64,000 bases of DNA from Sphingobium sp. JS3065 (GTDB taxonomy: Bacteria; Pseudomonadota; Alphaproteobacteria; Sphingomonadales; Sphingomonadaceae). The position numbers were made by a program, and so were the translations under genes. Of this stretch, positions 10,095 to 19,138 are shown in pieces (position 1 is the stretch's first letter; every line of letters begins with the position of its first letter). The notes under the pieces were generated by a model that saw only the letters and a list, made by a program, of their open reading frames with translations, was not told the origin of the DNA and did not search any database. The DNA is taken from assembly GCF_026427355.1 (NCBI RefSeq), contig NZ_CP102664.1:1426001-1490000 (forward strand). The letters are read 5' to 3'.

Positions 10095-11291
10095 ATGGCG
10101 CAGGCCAGCCGCGCGGTTCATCCCGCCCTTGTCATCCTTGCGCTCTCCATGGGCGCGTTCGCCATCGGCACGACCGAATTCGCGGCGATGAGCCTGCTGC
10201 CCTTCTTCGCCGGGGACTTGCGCATCAGCGATCCGATGGCGGGCCATGCGATCAGCGCCTATGCGCTGGGCGTGGTGGTCGGCGCGCCGGTGATCGCGGT
10301 GCTGGGCGCGCGGTTGCCGCGGCGGACACTGCTGATCGGGCTGATGGCCCTGTTCGCGGTCGGCAACGGTTTGAGCGCCCTGTCGCCCGACTATGCGACC
10401 ATGCTGCTGTTCCGGTTCCTGAGCGGCCTGCCCCACGGCGCCTATTTCGGCGTGGCGGCGCTGGTGGCGGCGTCTCTGGTGCCGACCGACCGGCGCGCGC
10501 AGGCGGTGGCGCGGGTGATGACCGGCCTGACCGTCTCCACGATCATCGGCGTGCCGGTGGCGAACTGGACCGGACAGGCGCTGGGATGGCGCTGGGGCTT
10601 CGGCATCGTCGCGCTGTTGGCGATGATCACCATGACGCTCGTGACGCTCTATGCCCCACGCGACGCGGGCGATCCACGGGCCAGCCCGATGCGGGAACTG
10701 GACGCCTTCAGAAAGCCGCAGGTGCTGCTGACGCTGCTGACCGGCGCCATCGGTTTCGGCGGGCTGTTCGCCGTCTATACCTATGTCGCGTCGACCATGA
10801 TTTCCGTGACCCATGTGTCGGAACGGCTGGTGCCGGTGGTGCTGGCGATATTCGGCGTGGGCATGACCATCGGCAATCTGGTCGCGGCCTGGGCGGCGGA
10901 TCGGGCGCAGAGCCGGACCGCGATCATCGTGCTGCTGTGGAGCGCGGCGTCGCTGGCGCTGTTCCCGCTGATGGCGGGGAATGTGTGGAGCCTGTCGCTG
11001 GTGATCTTCCTGATCGGCTGCGGCGGCGGCCTGGGCAGCGTGCTGCAGACGCGCCTGATGGACGTGGCGGGCGATGCGCAGACGCTGGCGGCGGCGGCGC
11101 ATCACAGCGCCTTCAACGTCGCCAATGCGCTGGGGCCGTGGCTGGGCGGCATGGCGATTTCAGCGGGTTACGGGCTGACGTCGACCGGGTGGATCGGCGC
11201 GGCGCTGGCCCTGGGCGGGTTGGCCGTCTTCCTGCTGGCGCTGGGCCTGCGCCAAAGGTCGATGCGGCTGGCGGCGGTGGCTTGCGAGTGA
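10095..11291 (+). CDS. MFS transporter, AraJ/drug-exporter type
   Basis: A 398-residue inner-membrane transporter with the twelve-helix major facilitator pattern. The N-terminus ALSMGAFAIGTTEFAAMSLLP is the signature of the DHA1 subgroup around AraJ, YdhP and arabinose/sugar or drug efflux proteins. A conserved loop 2-3 segment, LGARLPRRTLLIGLMA, follows. An in-frame ATG exists at 10083, but GGAG lies 6 bases before the ATG at 10095, so I prefer the latter. It converges on the lipoprotein gene. The substrate cannot be read from sequence. Confidence 0.88.
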   Translation: MAQASRAVHPALVILALSMGAFAIGTTEFAAMSLLPFFAGDLRISDPMAGHAISAYALGVVVGAPVIAVLGARLPRRTLLIGLMALFAVGNGLSALSPDYATMLLFRFLSGLPHGAYFGVAALVAASLVPTDRRAQAVARVMTGLTVSTIIGVPVANWTGQALGWRWGFGIVALLAMITMTLVTLYAPRDAGDPRASPMRELDAFRKPQVLLTLLTGAIGFGGLFAVYTYVASTMISVTHVSERLVPVVLAIFGVGMTIGNLVAAWAADRAQSRTAIIVLLWSAASLALFPLMAGNVWSLSLVIFLIGCGGGLGSVLQTRLMDVAGDAQTLAAAAHHSAFNVANALGPWLGGMAISAGYGLTSTGWIGAALALGGLAVFLLALGLRQRSMRLAAVACE

Positions 11292-11313
11292 GAGGAGCCT
11301 GCCCGCGAATATG

Positions 11314-11844
11314 TCAGTCGGGCCTGCATAGCGGATCGCCCCGGCCGTCGCGGGCCTGAAGGGCGGTGGCGGCGTCGCTCGCCACGCGGGGGAAGCTGAC
11401 GCCTTCCAGCGTGCCGCGCCCCTTGCAGACGTCCGCGCATTTCATGTCGACCACGCCGGGCAGCGATATCTGGTCGCCGTCATATTGCGCCACGACGATG
11501 CAATCGCTGCGGGAAAAGCTGAGGATCAGCTTGTCGCCCGTACGCCGCGCAGACCCTTCCCCCGCGCAACTCTGATCCTCGCCAAAGCTCGCCTCCAGGC
11601 CGAAGCGGTAATCGCCATTCCTGCCCGGGATCACGCAGAATGCGTCGCGGCCCGCCTCATGGTTGCGCTGATAGAGGCCGATCGCCGATATCTTCGCCGC
11701 ATCCGCGATCGCGCCGGTTTCGATGGCGGCGCGCTCCAGGCCGGAAGCGGTCTGGATGCCGCCCTCATGACGCCCAGGCACGGGCGCGGCTTCGCGCTGG
11801 CAGGCGGCGAGCAGGAGCAGTGCGGAAAGGCTAGTCAGCCGCAT
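11314..11844 (-). CDS. Putative lipoprotein of unknown function
   Basis: A 176-residue protein with a clear lipoprotein signal: [15 protein letters not shown], with the lipobox LAAC and C15 as the lipidated cysteine. The mature part has five further cysteines ([28 protein letters not shown]), suggesting disulfides in the periplasm. I do not recognise the family. Its start overlaps the end of hisI by 14 bases, so it is probably translated from the hisI message. The functional link to histidine synthesis is unclear and may only be positional. Confidence 0.75.
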   Translation of the reverse strand: MRLTSLSALLLLAACQREAAPVPGRHEGGIQTASGLERAAIETGAIADAAKISAIGLYQRNHEAGRDAFCVIPGRNGDYRFGLEASFGEDQSCAGEGSARRTGDKLILSFSRSDCIVVAQYDGDQISLPGVVDMKCADVCKGRGTLEGVSFPRVASDAATALQARDGRGDPLCRPD

Positions 11845-12202
11845 CGACGGGGGTCAGGCCTTCCGGGCCGACGCGGCGGAAGAAGCAGGAGCGCGCACCC
11901 GTGTGACAGCTGGGACCGGCTGGAACCGCCTTCACCCAGACCGCATCCTGATCGCAATCGATGCGGATGTCGCGGACTTGCAGCATGTGGCCGGATGTTT
12001 CGCCCTTCTTCCAGAGCGACTGGCGGCTGCGCGACCAGAAATGGGCCAGGCCGGTGTCGACGGTCAGTTTGAGCGCCTCCGCATTCATATGCGCGACCAT
12101 CAGCAGCTCGCCACTGTCCACATCGGTGACGACGGCGGTGATCAGGCCGTCCCGGTCATATTTGGGATTGAGGGTCAGTCCCTTGTCGCGCGCTTCATCC
12201 AT
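11831..12202 (-). CDS. hisI: Phosphoribosyl-AMP cyclohydrolase
   Basis: Opens the purine ring of phosphoribosyl-AMP, the third step of histidine biosynthesis, using zinc and magnesium. At 123 residues it is a stand-alone HisI without the HisE domain. Signature blocks are [13 protein letters not shown]-like [28 protein letters not shown] (metal-binding Asp and Cys), and [14 protein letters not shown] (zinc Cys). The other his genes are not in the window. It overlaps the downstream lipoprotein gene by 14 bases. A tRNA-His gene lies 66 bases upstream on the same strand, which is probably coincidental. Confidence 0.95.
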   Translation of the reverse strand: MDEARDKGLTLNPKYDRDGLITAVVTDVDSGELLMVAHMNAEALKLTVDTGLAHFWSRSRQSLWKKGETSGHMLQVRDIRIDCDQDAVWVKAVPAGPSCHTGARSCFFRRVGPEGLTPVDAAD

Positions 12203-12267
12203 GAGCGGGCTATAGAGCGCGCAGGGCCATATGCGAAGCCCCGATTATCACGGGATTTGAGAGAAAA

Positions 12268-12345
12268 TGGGGCGATCGACGGGATCCGAACCCGCGACCT
12301 CCGGTACCACAAACCGGCGCTCTAACCAACTGAGCTACGATCGCC
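12268..12345 (-). tRNA. tRNA-His (GTG anticodon)
   Basis: Read on the minus strand, the seven-base acceptor stem GCGATCG pairs with CGATCGC. The D-arm begins TAGCTCAG, the anticodon loop is TTGTGGT between CCGGT and ACCGG, and CCA is encoded. The extra 5' G (position -1, base 12345) faces a C discriminator, the identity mark of tRNA-His. The 78-base span includes G-1 and CCA. Confidence 0.97.
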
Positions 12346-12374
12346 ACGGGGGCCGTGCCCCGTAAGAGAAGGGC

Positions 12375-12403
12375 CACATATGCGGCCCATCCCGCGCCGT
12401 CAA
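12375..12403 (-). promoter_or_regulatory. Likely sigma-70 promoter of tRNA-His
   Basis: On the minus strand, TTGACG (12398-12403) is separated by exactly 17 bases from TATGTG (12375-12380). The predicted start is about 20-25 bases ahead of the mature 5' end. The rest of the 12346-12588 gap shows no gene. Confidence 0.5.
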
Positions 12404-12588
12404 GCGGGTGCATGCGGAAAATGGCGCGAGGAAAAAATAAAAGAGAAAAGGGACGAAGAGCTTCACGCCCCCGCCCCTTTTCCTGCCTGTCGACTTCAGC
12501 GCGCGCATCGGAGTCCGGCCCCGTGCCGCTGCGCCATTCTCTCCGTAAAACTTTCGCCAACCGCGACGCCGGCTCAAAAAAACCGGAA

Positions 12589-12614
12589 AAGGCGCCCTCC
12601 AGGGAGAGCGCCTT
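12589..12614 (-). terminator. Intrinsic terminator of hupB
   Basis: Nine bases past the hupB stop, read leftward, AAGGCGC and GCGCCTT form a stem around a pyrimidine/purine-rich loop. TTCCGG and a run of seven T follow on the minus strand (12576-12582). The position and T-tract fit a Rho-independent terminator. Confidence 0.7.
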
Positions 12615-12623
12615 TGAAAACCC

Positions 12624-12896
12624 TTAGTTGACCGAGTCCTTCAGACCCTTGCCCGCCTTGAACTTCGGCTGGGCGGAAGCCTTGATCGTCATCGTTTCGC
12701 CAGTGCGCGGGTTGCGTCCGGTGGACGCCTTGCGCTGCGAAACGGAGAAAGTGCCGAAACCGACCAGGCGCACTTCGTCGCCCTTCTTCAGCGCGCCGGT
12801 GATCGCGTCGAAAACGCCCTCTACCGCCTTGCTGGCGTCACTCTTGGAAAGGCCGCTGCTTTCAGCGACAGCGCCGATAAGATCCTGCTTGTTCAT
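12624..12896 (-). CDS. hupB: DNA-binding protein HU
   Basis: A 90-residue histone-like nucleoid protein that binds and bends DNA as a dimer. It begins MNKQDLIGAVAESSGLSK and contains the family signature GFGTFSVSQRKASTGRNP, with the DNA-minor-groove arm tip RNPRTGE. Length and both ends are typical of HU-beta. AAGGGGG precedes the ATG by about 10 bases. It lies directly downstream of lon in the same direction, the lon-hupB order common in proteobacteria, but a hairpin in the spacer suggests its own promoter. Confidence 0.97.
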   Translation of the reverse strand: MNKQDLIGAVAESSGLSKSDASKAVEGVFDAITGALKKGDEVRLVGFGTFSVSQRKASTGRNPRTGETMTIKASAQPKFKAGKGLKDSVN

Positions 12897-12958
12897 GCCT
12901 TGGGAACCCCCTTCTAGCTGTTTGGATAACTTAGGAATCGCGGCGTAGGCGGCGCAAT

Positions 12959-12979
12959 AAGGCCCAGCTTTCGGGCCTT
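12959..12979 (-). terminator. Probable terminator between lon and hupB
   Basis: AAGGCCC and GGGCCTT form a seven-pair stem with a seven-base loop in the 177-base lon-hupB spacer. The T-tract after it on the minus strand is weak (ATTG), so it may attenuate transcription without ending it fully. Confidence 0.45.
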
Positions 12980-13073
12980 GTCAAAGGGAAAGCTGCGTCG
13001 ACGGCTACTCAGGCAGGATTTTCGGTCAAAACCCTGACGAATAGCCGTCAAATCAGACGCTCGTCAGCCCGGA

Positions 13074-15470
13074 TCAGTGCCGGATCGGGGCTTCCCCGTC
13101 CCGCGCCTGCGCCGGATTCGGTTGGGCGGCCAGGTCGTCTTCCTCGGTCCAGGCGATCGCCTCCGGCTTGGACATCAGGGCGCGGGCCAGCACCTCGTCC
13201 ACATGGGACACGGGGACGATTTCCAGCCCTTCCTTGATATTGGCCGGAATCTCCGCCAGATCCTTCTCATTCTCAGCCGGGATCAGCACCGTCTTGATGC
13301 CGCCGCGCAGCGCCGCGAGCAGCTTTTCCTTCAGGCCGCCAATGGGCAGCACGCGCCCGCGCAGCGTGACTTCGCCCGTCATCGCCACATCCTTGTGCAC
13401 GGGAATGCCGGTCAGCGTCGACACGATGGTCGTCACCATGCCGATGCCTGCCGAGGGGCCATCCTTGGGCACCGCGCCTTCGGGAAGGTGGATGTGGATG
13501 TCCTTGCGGATGAAGATGCTGGGCTTGATCCCGTAACCGGGCGAGCGCGCCTTCACATAGGAGAAGGCGGCCTGGACGGATTCGTTCATGACCTCGCCCA
13601 GCTTGCCGGTGGTGCGGATCGCGCCCTTGCCGGGCACCGTCACAGCCTCGATGGTCAGCAGTTCGCCGCCCACTTCGGTCCAGGCCAGGCCCGTCACCGC
13701 GCCGATCTGATGCTCTTCCTCGCCCACGCCATGGCGGAATTTCCGCACCCCGGCATAGTCCGCCAGATTGTCCGGCGTGATCGTCACCTTCTCATAGGCG
13801 CCTTCCAGGATCTTGCGCAGCGCCTTGCGGGCGAGCCGCGCCACTTCGCGCTCCAGCGTGCGGACACCGGCTTCGCGGGTATAGTAGCGGATCAGGTCGC
13901 GAACCGCTTCCTCCGTGACCTCGAACTCGCCTTCCTTCAGGCCATGAGCGTCGATCTGCTTGGGCAGCAGGTGCCGCTGGGCGATCTCGACCTTCTCATC
14001 CTCGGTATAGCCCTCCAGCCGGATGATCTCCATGCGGTCAAGCAAGGGTTGCGGCAAATTCAGGGAGTTGGCGGTCGTCACGAACATCACGTCTGAAAGA
14101 TCGACGTCGATCTCCAGATAATGATCCTGGAACTTGCTGTTCTGTTCGGGGTCCAGCACCTCCAGCAGCGCCGATGCCGGATCGCCCCGGAAATCCTGGC
14201 CCAGCTTGTCGATCTCATCCAGCAGGAAGAGCGGGTTCATCGTCCCCGCTTTCTTGAGGTTGGTCACGATCTTGCCCGGCAGCGAGCCGATATAGGTGCG
14301 GCGATGGCCCCGGATTTCCGCTTCGTCACGCACGCCGCCCAGAGACTGGCGCACGAATTCGCGGCCCGTCGCCTTGGCGATGCTGCGGCCAAGCGAAGTC
14401 TTGCCGACGCCCGGAGGGCCGACCAGGCACAGGATCGGGCCTTTCAGCTTGTTGGTGCGCGCCTGCACGGCCAGATATTCGATGATCCGGTCCTTGACCT
14501 TCTCCAGCGCGAAATGATCCTCGTCCAGGATCGCCTGCGCCTTCTTGAGGTCGGTCTTGACCTTGCCCTTCTTGCCCCAGGGCAGGCCGAGCAGCACGTC
14601 CAGATAGTTGCGCACGACCGTCGCTTCGGCCGACATGGGCTGCATGCCCTTCAGCTTCTTCAACTCCGCCGTCGCCTTGGCGCGGGCTTCCTTGCTCAGC
14701 TTGGCCTTGGCGATCTTCTCGGTCAGTTCGGCGAGTTCGTCGCCTTCCTCACCCTCGCCATTGCCCAGTTCGCGCTGGATCGCCTTCAACTGCTCATTCA
14801 GATAATATTCGCGCTGGGTCTTTTCCATCTGCCGCTTCACGCGGCCGCGAATCTTCTTCTCGACCTGGAGCACGCCCAGTTCGCCTTCCATGAAGGCGAA
14901 GACCATTTCCAGGCGCTTGACCGGATCGGCCTCGACCAGCAGCGACTGCTTGTCGGCGACCTTGACGTTGATGTTGGCGGCGATGGCGTCGGCCAGGCGA
15001 CCGGCATCCTCGATCTCGCGCAACTGCACCGGGGTTTCGGCGGGCAGCTTCTTGTTGAGCTTGGCGTAATTTTCGAACTGTTCGGCGACCGAACGCATCA
15101 GCGCCGCAGCCTCCGGCCCCTCGGCGGGCAGTTCCTCGACCGCGCTCACTTCCGCGTTCATATGGCCTTCGCCAGGGGTGAGACCGTCGAGACGCGCCCG
15201 CTGCTTGCCCTCCACCAGCACGCGGACCGTGCCGTCGGGCAGTTTCAGCAGTTGCAGGACCACCGCGATCACGCCGGTATCGTAGAGCGAATCCTGCCCC
15301 GGATCATCCTCCGCCGGATCGAGCTGGGAAACGAGGAAGATTTCCTTGTCGCCCTCCATCGCCGCTTCGAGCGCGGACACGCTTTTGTCGCGGCCCACGA
15401 ACAGCGGCACGATCATCTGCGGGAAGACGACGATGTCACGCAGGGGAAGAAGGGGATATAGCGTAGTCAT
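13074..15470 (-). CDS. lon: ATP-dependent protease Lon
   Basis: A cytoplasmic quality-control protease of 798 residues, close to the usual bacterial length of about 780-810. Domains in order: the N-terminal substrate-binding LonN domain ([20 protein letters not shown]), a coiled-coil region around [20 protein letters not shown], an AAA+ module with Walker [10 protein letters not shown] and Walker B FLLDEIDK, and the protease domain with DGPSAGIGM (catalytic Ser) and GLKEKLLAA (catalytic Lys). The ATG at 15470 gives the expected N-terminus. Upstream lies a heat-shock-type promoter candidate; downstream is hupB. Confidence 0.98.
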   Translation of the reverse strand: MTTLYPLLPLRDIVVFPQMIVPLFVGRDKSVSALEAAMEGDKEIFLVSQLDPAEDDPGQDSLYDTGVIAVVLQLLKLPDGTVRVLVEGKQRARLDGLTPGEGHMNAEVSAVEELPAEGPEAAALMRSVAEQFENYAKLNKKLPAETPVQLREIEDAGRLADAIAANINVKVADKQSLLVEADPVKRLEMVFAFMEGELGVLQVEKKIRGRVKRQMEKTQREYYLNEQLKAIQRELGNGEGEEGDELAELTEKIAKAKLSKEARAKATAELKKLKGMQPMSAEATVVRNYLDVLLGLPWGKKGKVKTDLKKAQAILDEDHFALEKVKDRIIEYLAVQARTNKLKGPILCLVGPPGVGKTSLGRSIAKATGREFVRQSLGGVRDEAEIRGHRRTYIGSLPGKIVTNLKKAGTMNPLFLLDEIDKLGQDFRGDPASALLEVLDPEQNSKFQDHYLEIDVDLSDVMFVTTANSLNLPQPLLDRMEIIRLEGYTEDEKVEIAQRHLLPKQIDAHGLKEGEFEVTEEAVRDLIRYYTREAGVRTLEREVARLARKALRKILEGAYEKVTITPDNLADYAGVRKFRHGVGEEEHQIGAVTGLAWTEVGGELLTIEAVTVPGKGAIRTTGKLGEVMNESVQAAFSYVKARSPGYGIKPSIFIRKDIHIHLPEGAVPKDGPSAGIGMVTTIVSTLTGIPVHKDVAMTGEVTLRGRVLPIGGLKEKLLAALRGGIKTVLIPAENEKDLAEIPANIKEGLEIVPVSHVDEVLARALMSKPEAIAWTEEDDLAAQPNPAQARDGEAPIRH

Positions 15471-15519
15471 TCACTCTCCGGGGCGACATTTCAGCCCAAT
15501 CATGCGGTTCATCGTCTTT

Positions 15520-15545
15520 ATGGGGAGAGTCGCCGCATCGTTCAA
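15520..15545 (-). promoter_or_regulatory. Candidate heat-shock (sigma-32-type) promoter of lon
   Basis: On the minus strand TTGAA (15541-15545) is followed after 15 bases by CCCCAT (15520-15525). This resembles the RpoH consensus CTTGAA-N(11-16)-CCCCAT. It ends 50 bases upstream of the lon ATG. Lon is a classical heat-shock gene, which supports the match. Confidence 0.45.
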
Positions 15546-15601
15546 TCATGCCTTATAGGGTCGGAATGATGAATAAGGGCTGATTCCGCCATAATTTAAC
15601 G

Positions 15602-15925
15602 TCAGAAAGGCAGTTTGAAGCCCGGCGGCAGCGGCAGCCCGGCGGTCATCTTGCCCATTTCAGCGTTGGACACTTCGTCCGCCTTCTTGCGCGCATCGTT
15701 GAACGCCGCGGTGATGAGGTCTTCCAATATCTGCTTTTCCGTGGGGGCGAGCAGGCTGTCGTCGATGGCGACGCCCAATATGCGCCCCTTGGCCGATGCG
15801 CGGACCTTGACCAGCCCGCCGCCCGCGCTGCCCTCTACCTCCAGCTTGTCGAGATTGTCCTGCGCGCGTTGCAGTTCCTCCTGCACGCGGCTGGCCATGC
15901 CCAATATTTCGTTCAGATCTTTCAT
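15602..15925 (-). CDS. ybaB: YbaB/EbfC nucleoid-associated protein
   Basis: A 107-residue DNA-binding protein of the YbaB/EbfC family, typically a dimer with a tweezer shape. It shows the conserved MKDLNEILGMASRVQEELQ, followed by VKVRASAKGRILGVAIDD and the C-terminal GMTAGLPLPPGFKLPF-like tail (here KMTAGLPLPPGFKLPF). I chose the ATG at 15925, which overlaps the dnaX stop as ATGA; an in-frame ATG at 15940 would overlap dnaX further. The dnaX-ybaB pair is widely conserved and implies translational coupling. recR, the usual third gene, is not next to it here. Confidence 0.95.
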   Translation of the reverse strand: MKDLNEILGMASRVQEELQRAQDNLDKLEVEGSAGGGLVKVRASAKGRILGVAIDDSLLAPTEKQILEDLITAAFNDARKKADEVSNAEMGKMTAGLPLPPGFKLPF

Positions 15926-17538
15926 CGCTCTGCGCTCCATTGTTCAAGCTCATCGCTAAGCTCGGCATCGGGGAAGGCGGTCAACGCCGCCTTGACCACC
16001 GGGGTTTCCATGATGGCGGCGCGGGCATCCTCGCGCTGCCGGTTTTCCTGCGCCATCAGGGTCGGCGCGACCGGGCCTTCGGCCTGCCGCACCTGCCAGG
16101 TGAGGCCCGTAATGTCCTTGAGCGCCCGGGCGGTTTCGCGGAAGAAATCGCCTTCGCCATACCAGGGGTCGGTCAGGCGGATTTCCAGCAAGGGCGGCGC
16201 ATAGTGGGAAAGGCCCGCGCAATCCTTCAGATGCTGGGACAATTGCCCCCTGCCGCGCTGGTAGAGCAGTTCGATCAAATCTTCGAAGCTGGCGGGAAGC
16301 TGCGCGGCCGGATTGCCTGCCGGGGCCGATTGCGGCGGCTGGCCTGGGGTTGCGGCGGCAGGCGCGCCATCGCGCAGCAGGCGGGCGATCTCGCCCGGGT
16401 CGGGCATGGTGGCGGCGTGCATCACGCGCAGCAGCGCCATTTCGCAGCTTTCGATGGGCAGCGCGGCGCTGGCGACCTCATCGTGCCCCTTGAGCAGAAG
16501 CTGCCAGAGGCGGTGGAGCGGCGCGAAGCCCAGTTGCGAAGCCCATTCGGCCAGCGCTTCGCGTTCCTCGGCGGACTGGCCGGGACTGGCGATGTCGCGC
16601 CCGGCCTTCACCAGCGTGACGGTGTGGACCAGTTCGAGCAGGCCGCGCATCAGGGACAGAGGCTCGACGCCCAGCGCATATTGATCGCGCACCGCGCCCA
16701 GCAGCGCGCCCGTGTCGCCCTCCAGCAGCAGGCCGAGCAGGCGGCGAGTCGATCCGCGATCCGACAGGCCCAGCATGTCGCGAACCTGCATGGCCGTGAC
16801 GATCGGCGATCCTTCACCCATTTCGGCATGGGCTATGGCCTGATCCAGGATGGAAAGGCCGTCGCGGGCGGAACCTTCGGCGGCCTGGGCGATCAGCGCC
16901 AGCGCATCGGGTTCGGCGGCGACCGATTCCGCCTCGACCACATGGGCGAAGTGGGCGGCCAGCAATTCCGCCGGAATGCGGCGCAGGTCGAAGCGCTGGC
17001 AGCGGGACAGGATGGTGACCGGAACCTTCTCGACTTCGGTGGTGGCGAAGATAAATTTCACATTTTCAGGCGGTTCTTCCAGTGTTTTCAGAAGAGCATT
17101 GAACGCGCTTCTCGACAGCATATGCACTTCGTCGATGATGAAAACCTGAAAGCGGGCGCCGAACCCGGTATTACGGGAAATATTGATGATCGAACGGATG
17201 TCGTCGACGCCCGTATGGCTGGCAGCGTCCATTTCAATGACATCGGGATCGCGCCCCTCCGAAATGCCTTCGCAAAATTTGCAGACGCCGCAGGGATCGA
17301 TGGTCGGTGCGCCCTGCCCGTCCGGGCCGACGCAGTTCAGCGCCTTGGCGATCAGCCGCGCGGTGGAGGTCTTGCCCACGCCGCGCACGCCGGTCATCAG
17401 GAAGGCATGGGCCAGGCGGCCCCGGCGGATCGCATTGGCCAGCGTCTGGACCATCGCGTCCTGCCCGATCAGTTCCCGGAAATTGCGCGGGCGATATTTG
17501 CGCGCGAGGACGCGATAGGGCTGAGGGGAATCGGACAT
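15922..17538 (-). CDS. dnaX: DNA polymerase III subunit tau/gamma
   Basis: The clamp-loader ATPase of the replicative polymerase, 538 residues. Residues 50-58 are the Walker A GVRGVGKTS. C69, C83, C86 and C89 form the zinc module; the Walker B/DEAD-like motif is IIDEVHML, and the sensor region is FIFATTEVEKVP. The C-terminal third is Ala/Gln/Pro-rich tau-specific sequence, shorter than in E. coli. I saw no obvious A-rich slippery heptamer that would produce a frameshifted gamma form. It is transcribed with ybaB (ATGA overlap) and lies just downstream of the SRP RNA gene. Confidence 0.96.
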   Translation of the reverse strand: MSDSPQPYRVLARKYRPRNFRELIGQDAMVQTLANAIRRGRLAHAFLMTGVRGVGKTSTARLIAKALNCVGPDGQGAPTIDPCGVCKFCEGISEGRDPDVIEMDAASHTGVDDIRSIINISRNTGFGARFQVFIIDEVHMLSRSAFNALLKTLEEPPENVKFIFATTEVEKVPVTILSRCQRFDLRRIPAELLAAHFAHVVEAESVAAEPDALALIAQAAEGSARDGLSILDQAIAHAEMGEGSPIVTAMQVRDMLGLSDRGSTRRLLGLLLEGDTGALLGAVRDQYALGVEPLSLMRGLLELVHTVTLVKAGRDIASPGQSAEEREALAEWASQLGFAPLHRLWQLLLKGHDEVASAALPIESCEMALLRVMHAATMPDPGEIARLLRDGAPAAATPGQPPQSAPAGNPAAQLPASFEDLIELLYQRGRGQLSQHLKDCAGLSHYAPPLLEIRLTDPWYGEGDFFRETARALKDITGLTWQVRQAEGPVAPTLMAQENRQREDARAAIMETPVVKAALTAFPDAELSDELEQWSAER

Positions 17539-17640
17539 TCGAATCTTCTAGCCGTTCGTGCAGGGCTTGGCGACCCGAAGGGCAGCCTCCATCGTTCCAA
17601 TATCGAAAGAAGAAGTGGACCGTAAGAACGGGCGCCATGT

Positions 17641-17738
17641 GGAGGTGGGAGCCGGAACGACCCGCAGCGAAATCACTGTGGCTGCTTCCGTCAGGACCTG
17701 ACCAGGTTCGCGACGACTACGTCCGCCCGACTCCCGGC
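17641..17738 (-). ncRNA. ffs: Signal recognition particle RNA (4.5S, small bacterial type)
   Basis: On the minus strand this carries the universal SRP domain IV: ACCTGGTCAGGTCC, then a GACGGAAGCAGC tetraloop/symmetric-loop segment. The RNA ends pair: GGGAGTCGG near the 5' end matches CCGGCTCCC near 17650, with one G-U pair. The RNA scaffolds Ffh for co-translational membrane targeting. Exact ends are estimated from the terminal stem. The position between dnaX and the upstream gene is typical of alphaproteobacteria. The flanking bases 17539-17640 and 17739-17852 show no gene. Confidence 0.92.
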
Positions 17739-17852
17739 GCGGCATATGGCGAAAGGCGGGGGGGATGGCAAGGGGTTAAGGGATCGGCCGGATAAGCGCT
17801 TCCCGCAGGAGCACGATGGTTTTTGGGACTATGGCTGCGCGCTCTTCCCAGC

Positions 17853-18788
17853 CTATTCCAACCCCGTCTTCTGCGCCTTGCCCACGAAATCCAGCGCGGC
17901 GCGGGCGGTTTCGGCAATGGCGGCTTCGGCTGCCTTCGCATCCACCGTGGGACGGTCCAGGTAGATGGCGAGGATATATTCCTCGCCCGAAGGGGCCTTC
18001 ACCAGCGCGACGTCATTATAGGCCGTGCCGCAGCTTCCGGTCTTGCTGCCGGAGGTCCAGTCCTTGGGCAGGCCCGCCTTGATGCGGTTGCCGCCGGTGG
18101 TGCTGGCGTTCAGCCAGCCGCGCAGCTTTGCGGCGCTCTCGGCCTTCAGGTCGCGAAAGATCAGGCGGCCCATCAGGCCTGCCATGGCGGCGGGGCTGGT
18201 GGTGTCGCGATCGTCGCCCTGCGCATTTTCGTTGAGCGCCGGTTCCGTCCGGTCGAGGCGCGTCACGCTGTCGCCATGGGTACGCATGAATTTCGTCAGG
18301 CCTTCCGGCCCGCCGATCATCGGCAGCAGCAGGTTGGCGGCGCTGTTGTCGCTGACCTCCACGGCGGCGGCGGCCAGTTCCTCCATCGACATGCGGCCGC
18401 GTTTGACGTTCTTTTTGACCACCGGCGCATAGTCCAGCAAGTCCGCCTTGTTGAAGCTGATCTGCCCTTCCAGCCCGAACTTGCCGCCTTCCGCGCCAGC
18501 CAGCACCGCGGCGGCGAGCGGCGCCTTGAAGGTGGAGCACATGGCGAAGCGCTCATCCCGGTTGAAGCCCAGGATCAACGCCCCCTTGCTGTCGACCAGC
18601 GCCACGCCCAGCCGGCCGCCGGTCCCGGTCTCGATCTCCTTGGGATTGCGCACCGACTTCATGGCGGATTCACTCACCATATAGCGGGGCGGCGGCGGCA
18701 GCAGCGACTGGCGCGGCGCTTCTTCCTGCGCCGAAGCCGAAGCCGCGAGCAGCAGGGCCGCGAGGAGCAGGCGCTTGGGCAAGCTCAC
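17853..18788 (-). CDS. Class A serine beta-lactamase with a carbapenemase-type cysteine pair
   Basis: A periplasmic enzyme of 311 residues that hydrolyses beta-lactams by a serine acyl-enzyme. The signal peptide is residues 1-20 (cleavage after SASA). All class A motifs are present: CSTFK (S85, K88; Ambler 70-73), SDN at 146-148 (Ambler 130), EPALN at 182-186 (Ambler E166, N170) and KTG at 249-251 (Ambler 234). C84 immediately precedes the catalytic Ser and C253 follows KTG as KTGSC. This matches the Cys69-Cys238 disulfide of class A carbapenemases such as KPC, SME and NMC-A. The start is GTG, overlapping the ferredoxin TGA as GTGA. Substrate range is not proven. Confidence 0.93.
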   Translation of the reverse strand: MSLPKRLLLAALLLAASASAQEEAPRQSLLPPPPRYMVSESAMKSVRNPKEIETGTGGRLGVALVDSKGALILGFNRDERFAMCSTFKAPLAAAVLAGAEGGKFGLEGQISFNKADLLDYAPVVKKNVKRGRMSMEELAAAAVEVSDNSAANLLLPMIGGPEGLTKFMRTHGDSVTRLDRTEPALNENAQGDDRDTTSPAAMAGLMGRLIFRDLKAESAAKLRGWLNASTTGGNRIKAGLPKDWTSGSKTGSCGTAYNDVALVKAPSGEEYILAIYLDRPTVDAKAAEAAIAETARAALDFVGKAQKTGLE

Positions 18789-19120
18789 ATCCCCTGCATA
18801 TTGTAGGATTCGCCGGGGATGCGGACGGTCAGGCTTTCCAGTTTCTCGTCCAGCACGATCTGGCAGGACAGGCGGCTGGTGCGGGTCGCGGCGGCGGCCA
18901 GGTCCAGCATGTCCTCCTCATCCTCGCTCGCCTTCTTCAGCTTGGGGAAGTCGGCGGCGTCGACGATGACGTGGCAGGTGGAACAGGCCATCTGGCCTTC
19001 GCAAGTGCCCTCCAACGGCTGGCCCGCGGCCTGGGCTATATCAAGCAGGACCGATCCGGCCGGTGCTTCGACTTCCTGTTTACGCTCTCCATCCGCGCTG
19101 ATGAAGGTGACCCTTGTCAT
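18785..19120 (-). CDS. fdx: 2Fe-2S ferredoxin, adrenodoxin/Fdx type
   Basis: A 111-residue electron carrier. The cluster ligands are the four cysteines of CEGQMACSTC plus the distal LSCQI, with the spacing C-x5-C-x2-C-x(~36)-C typical of adrenodoxin-like ferredoxins used in Fe-S assembly and P450 reduction. The acidic loop EDEEDMLDLA is the usual partner-binding surface. It starts 18 bases after the first desulfurase and overlaps the beta-lactamase start by four bases. Given the two cysteine desulfurases upstream, a role in Fe-S cluster biogenesis is the best inference. Confidence 0.93.
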   Translation of the reverse strand: MTRVTFISADGERKQEVEAPAGSVLLDIAQAAGQPLEGTCEGQMACSTCHVIVDAADFPKLKKASEDEEDMLDLAAAATRTSRLSCQIVLDEKLESLTVRIPGESYNMQGM

Positions 19121-19138
19121 GATGCGACGTTCCCCGCT

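Noticed and set aside
10068..11105. Basic 345-codon frame antisense to the MFS gene
   Set aside because: Very Arg/His/Gln-rich, as expected from antisense of membrane protein codons in GC-rich DNA.
15922..17538. Programmed frameshift in dnaX to make a gamma subunit
   Set aside because: I saw no A-AAA-AAG-type slippery sequence with a downstream stem; the zero-frame product is complete.
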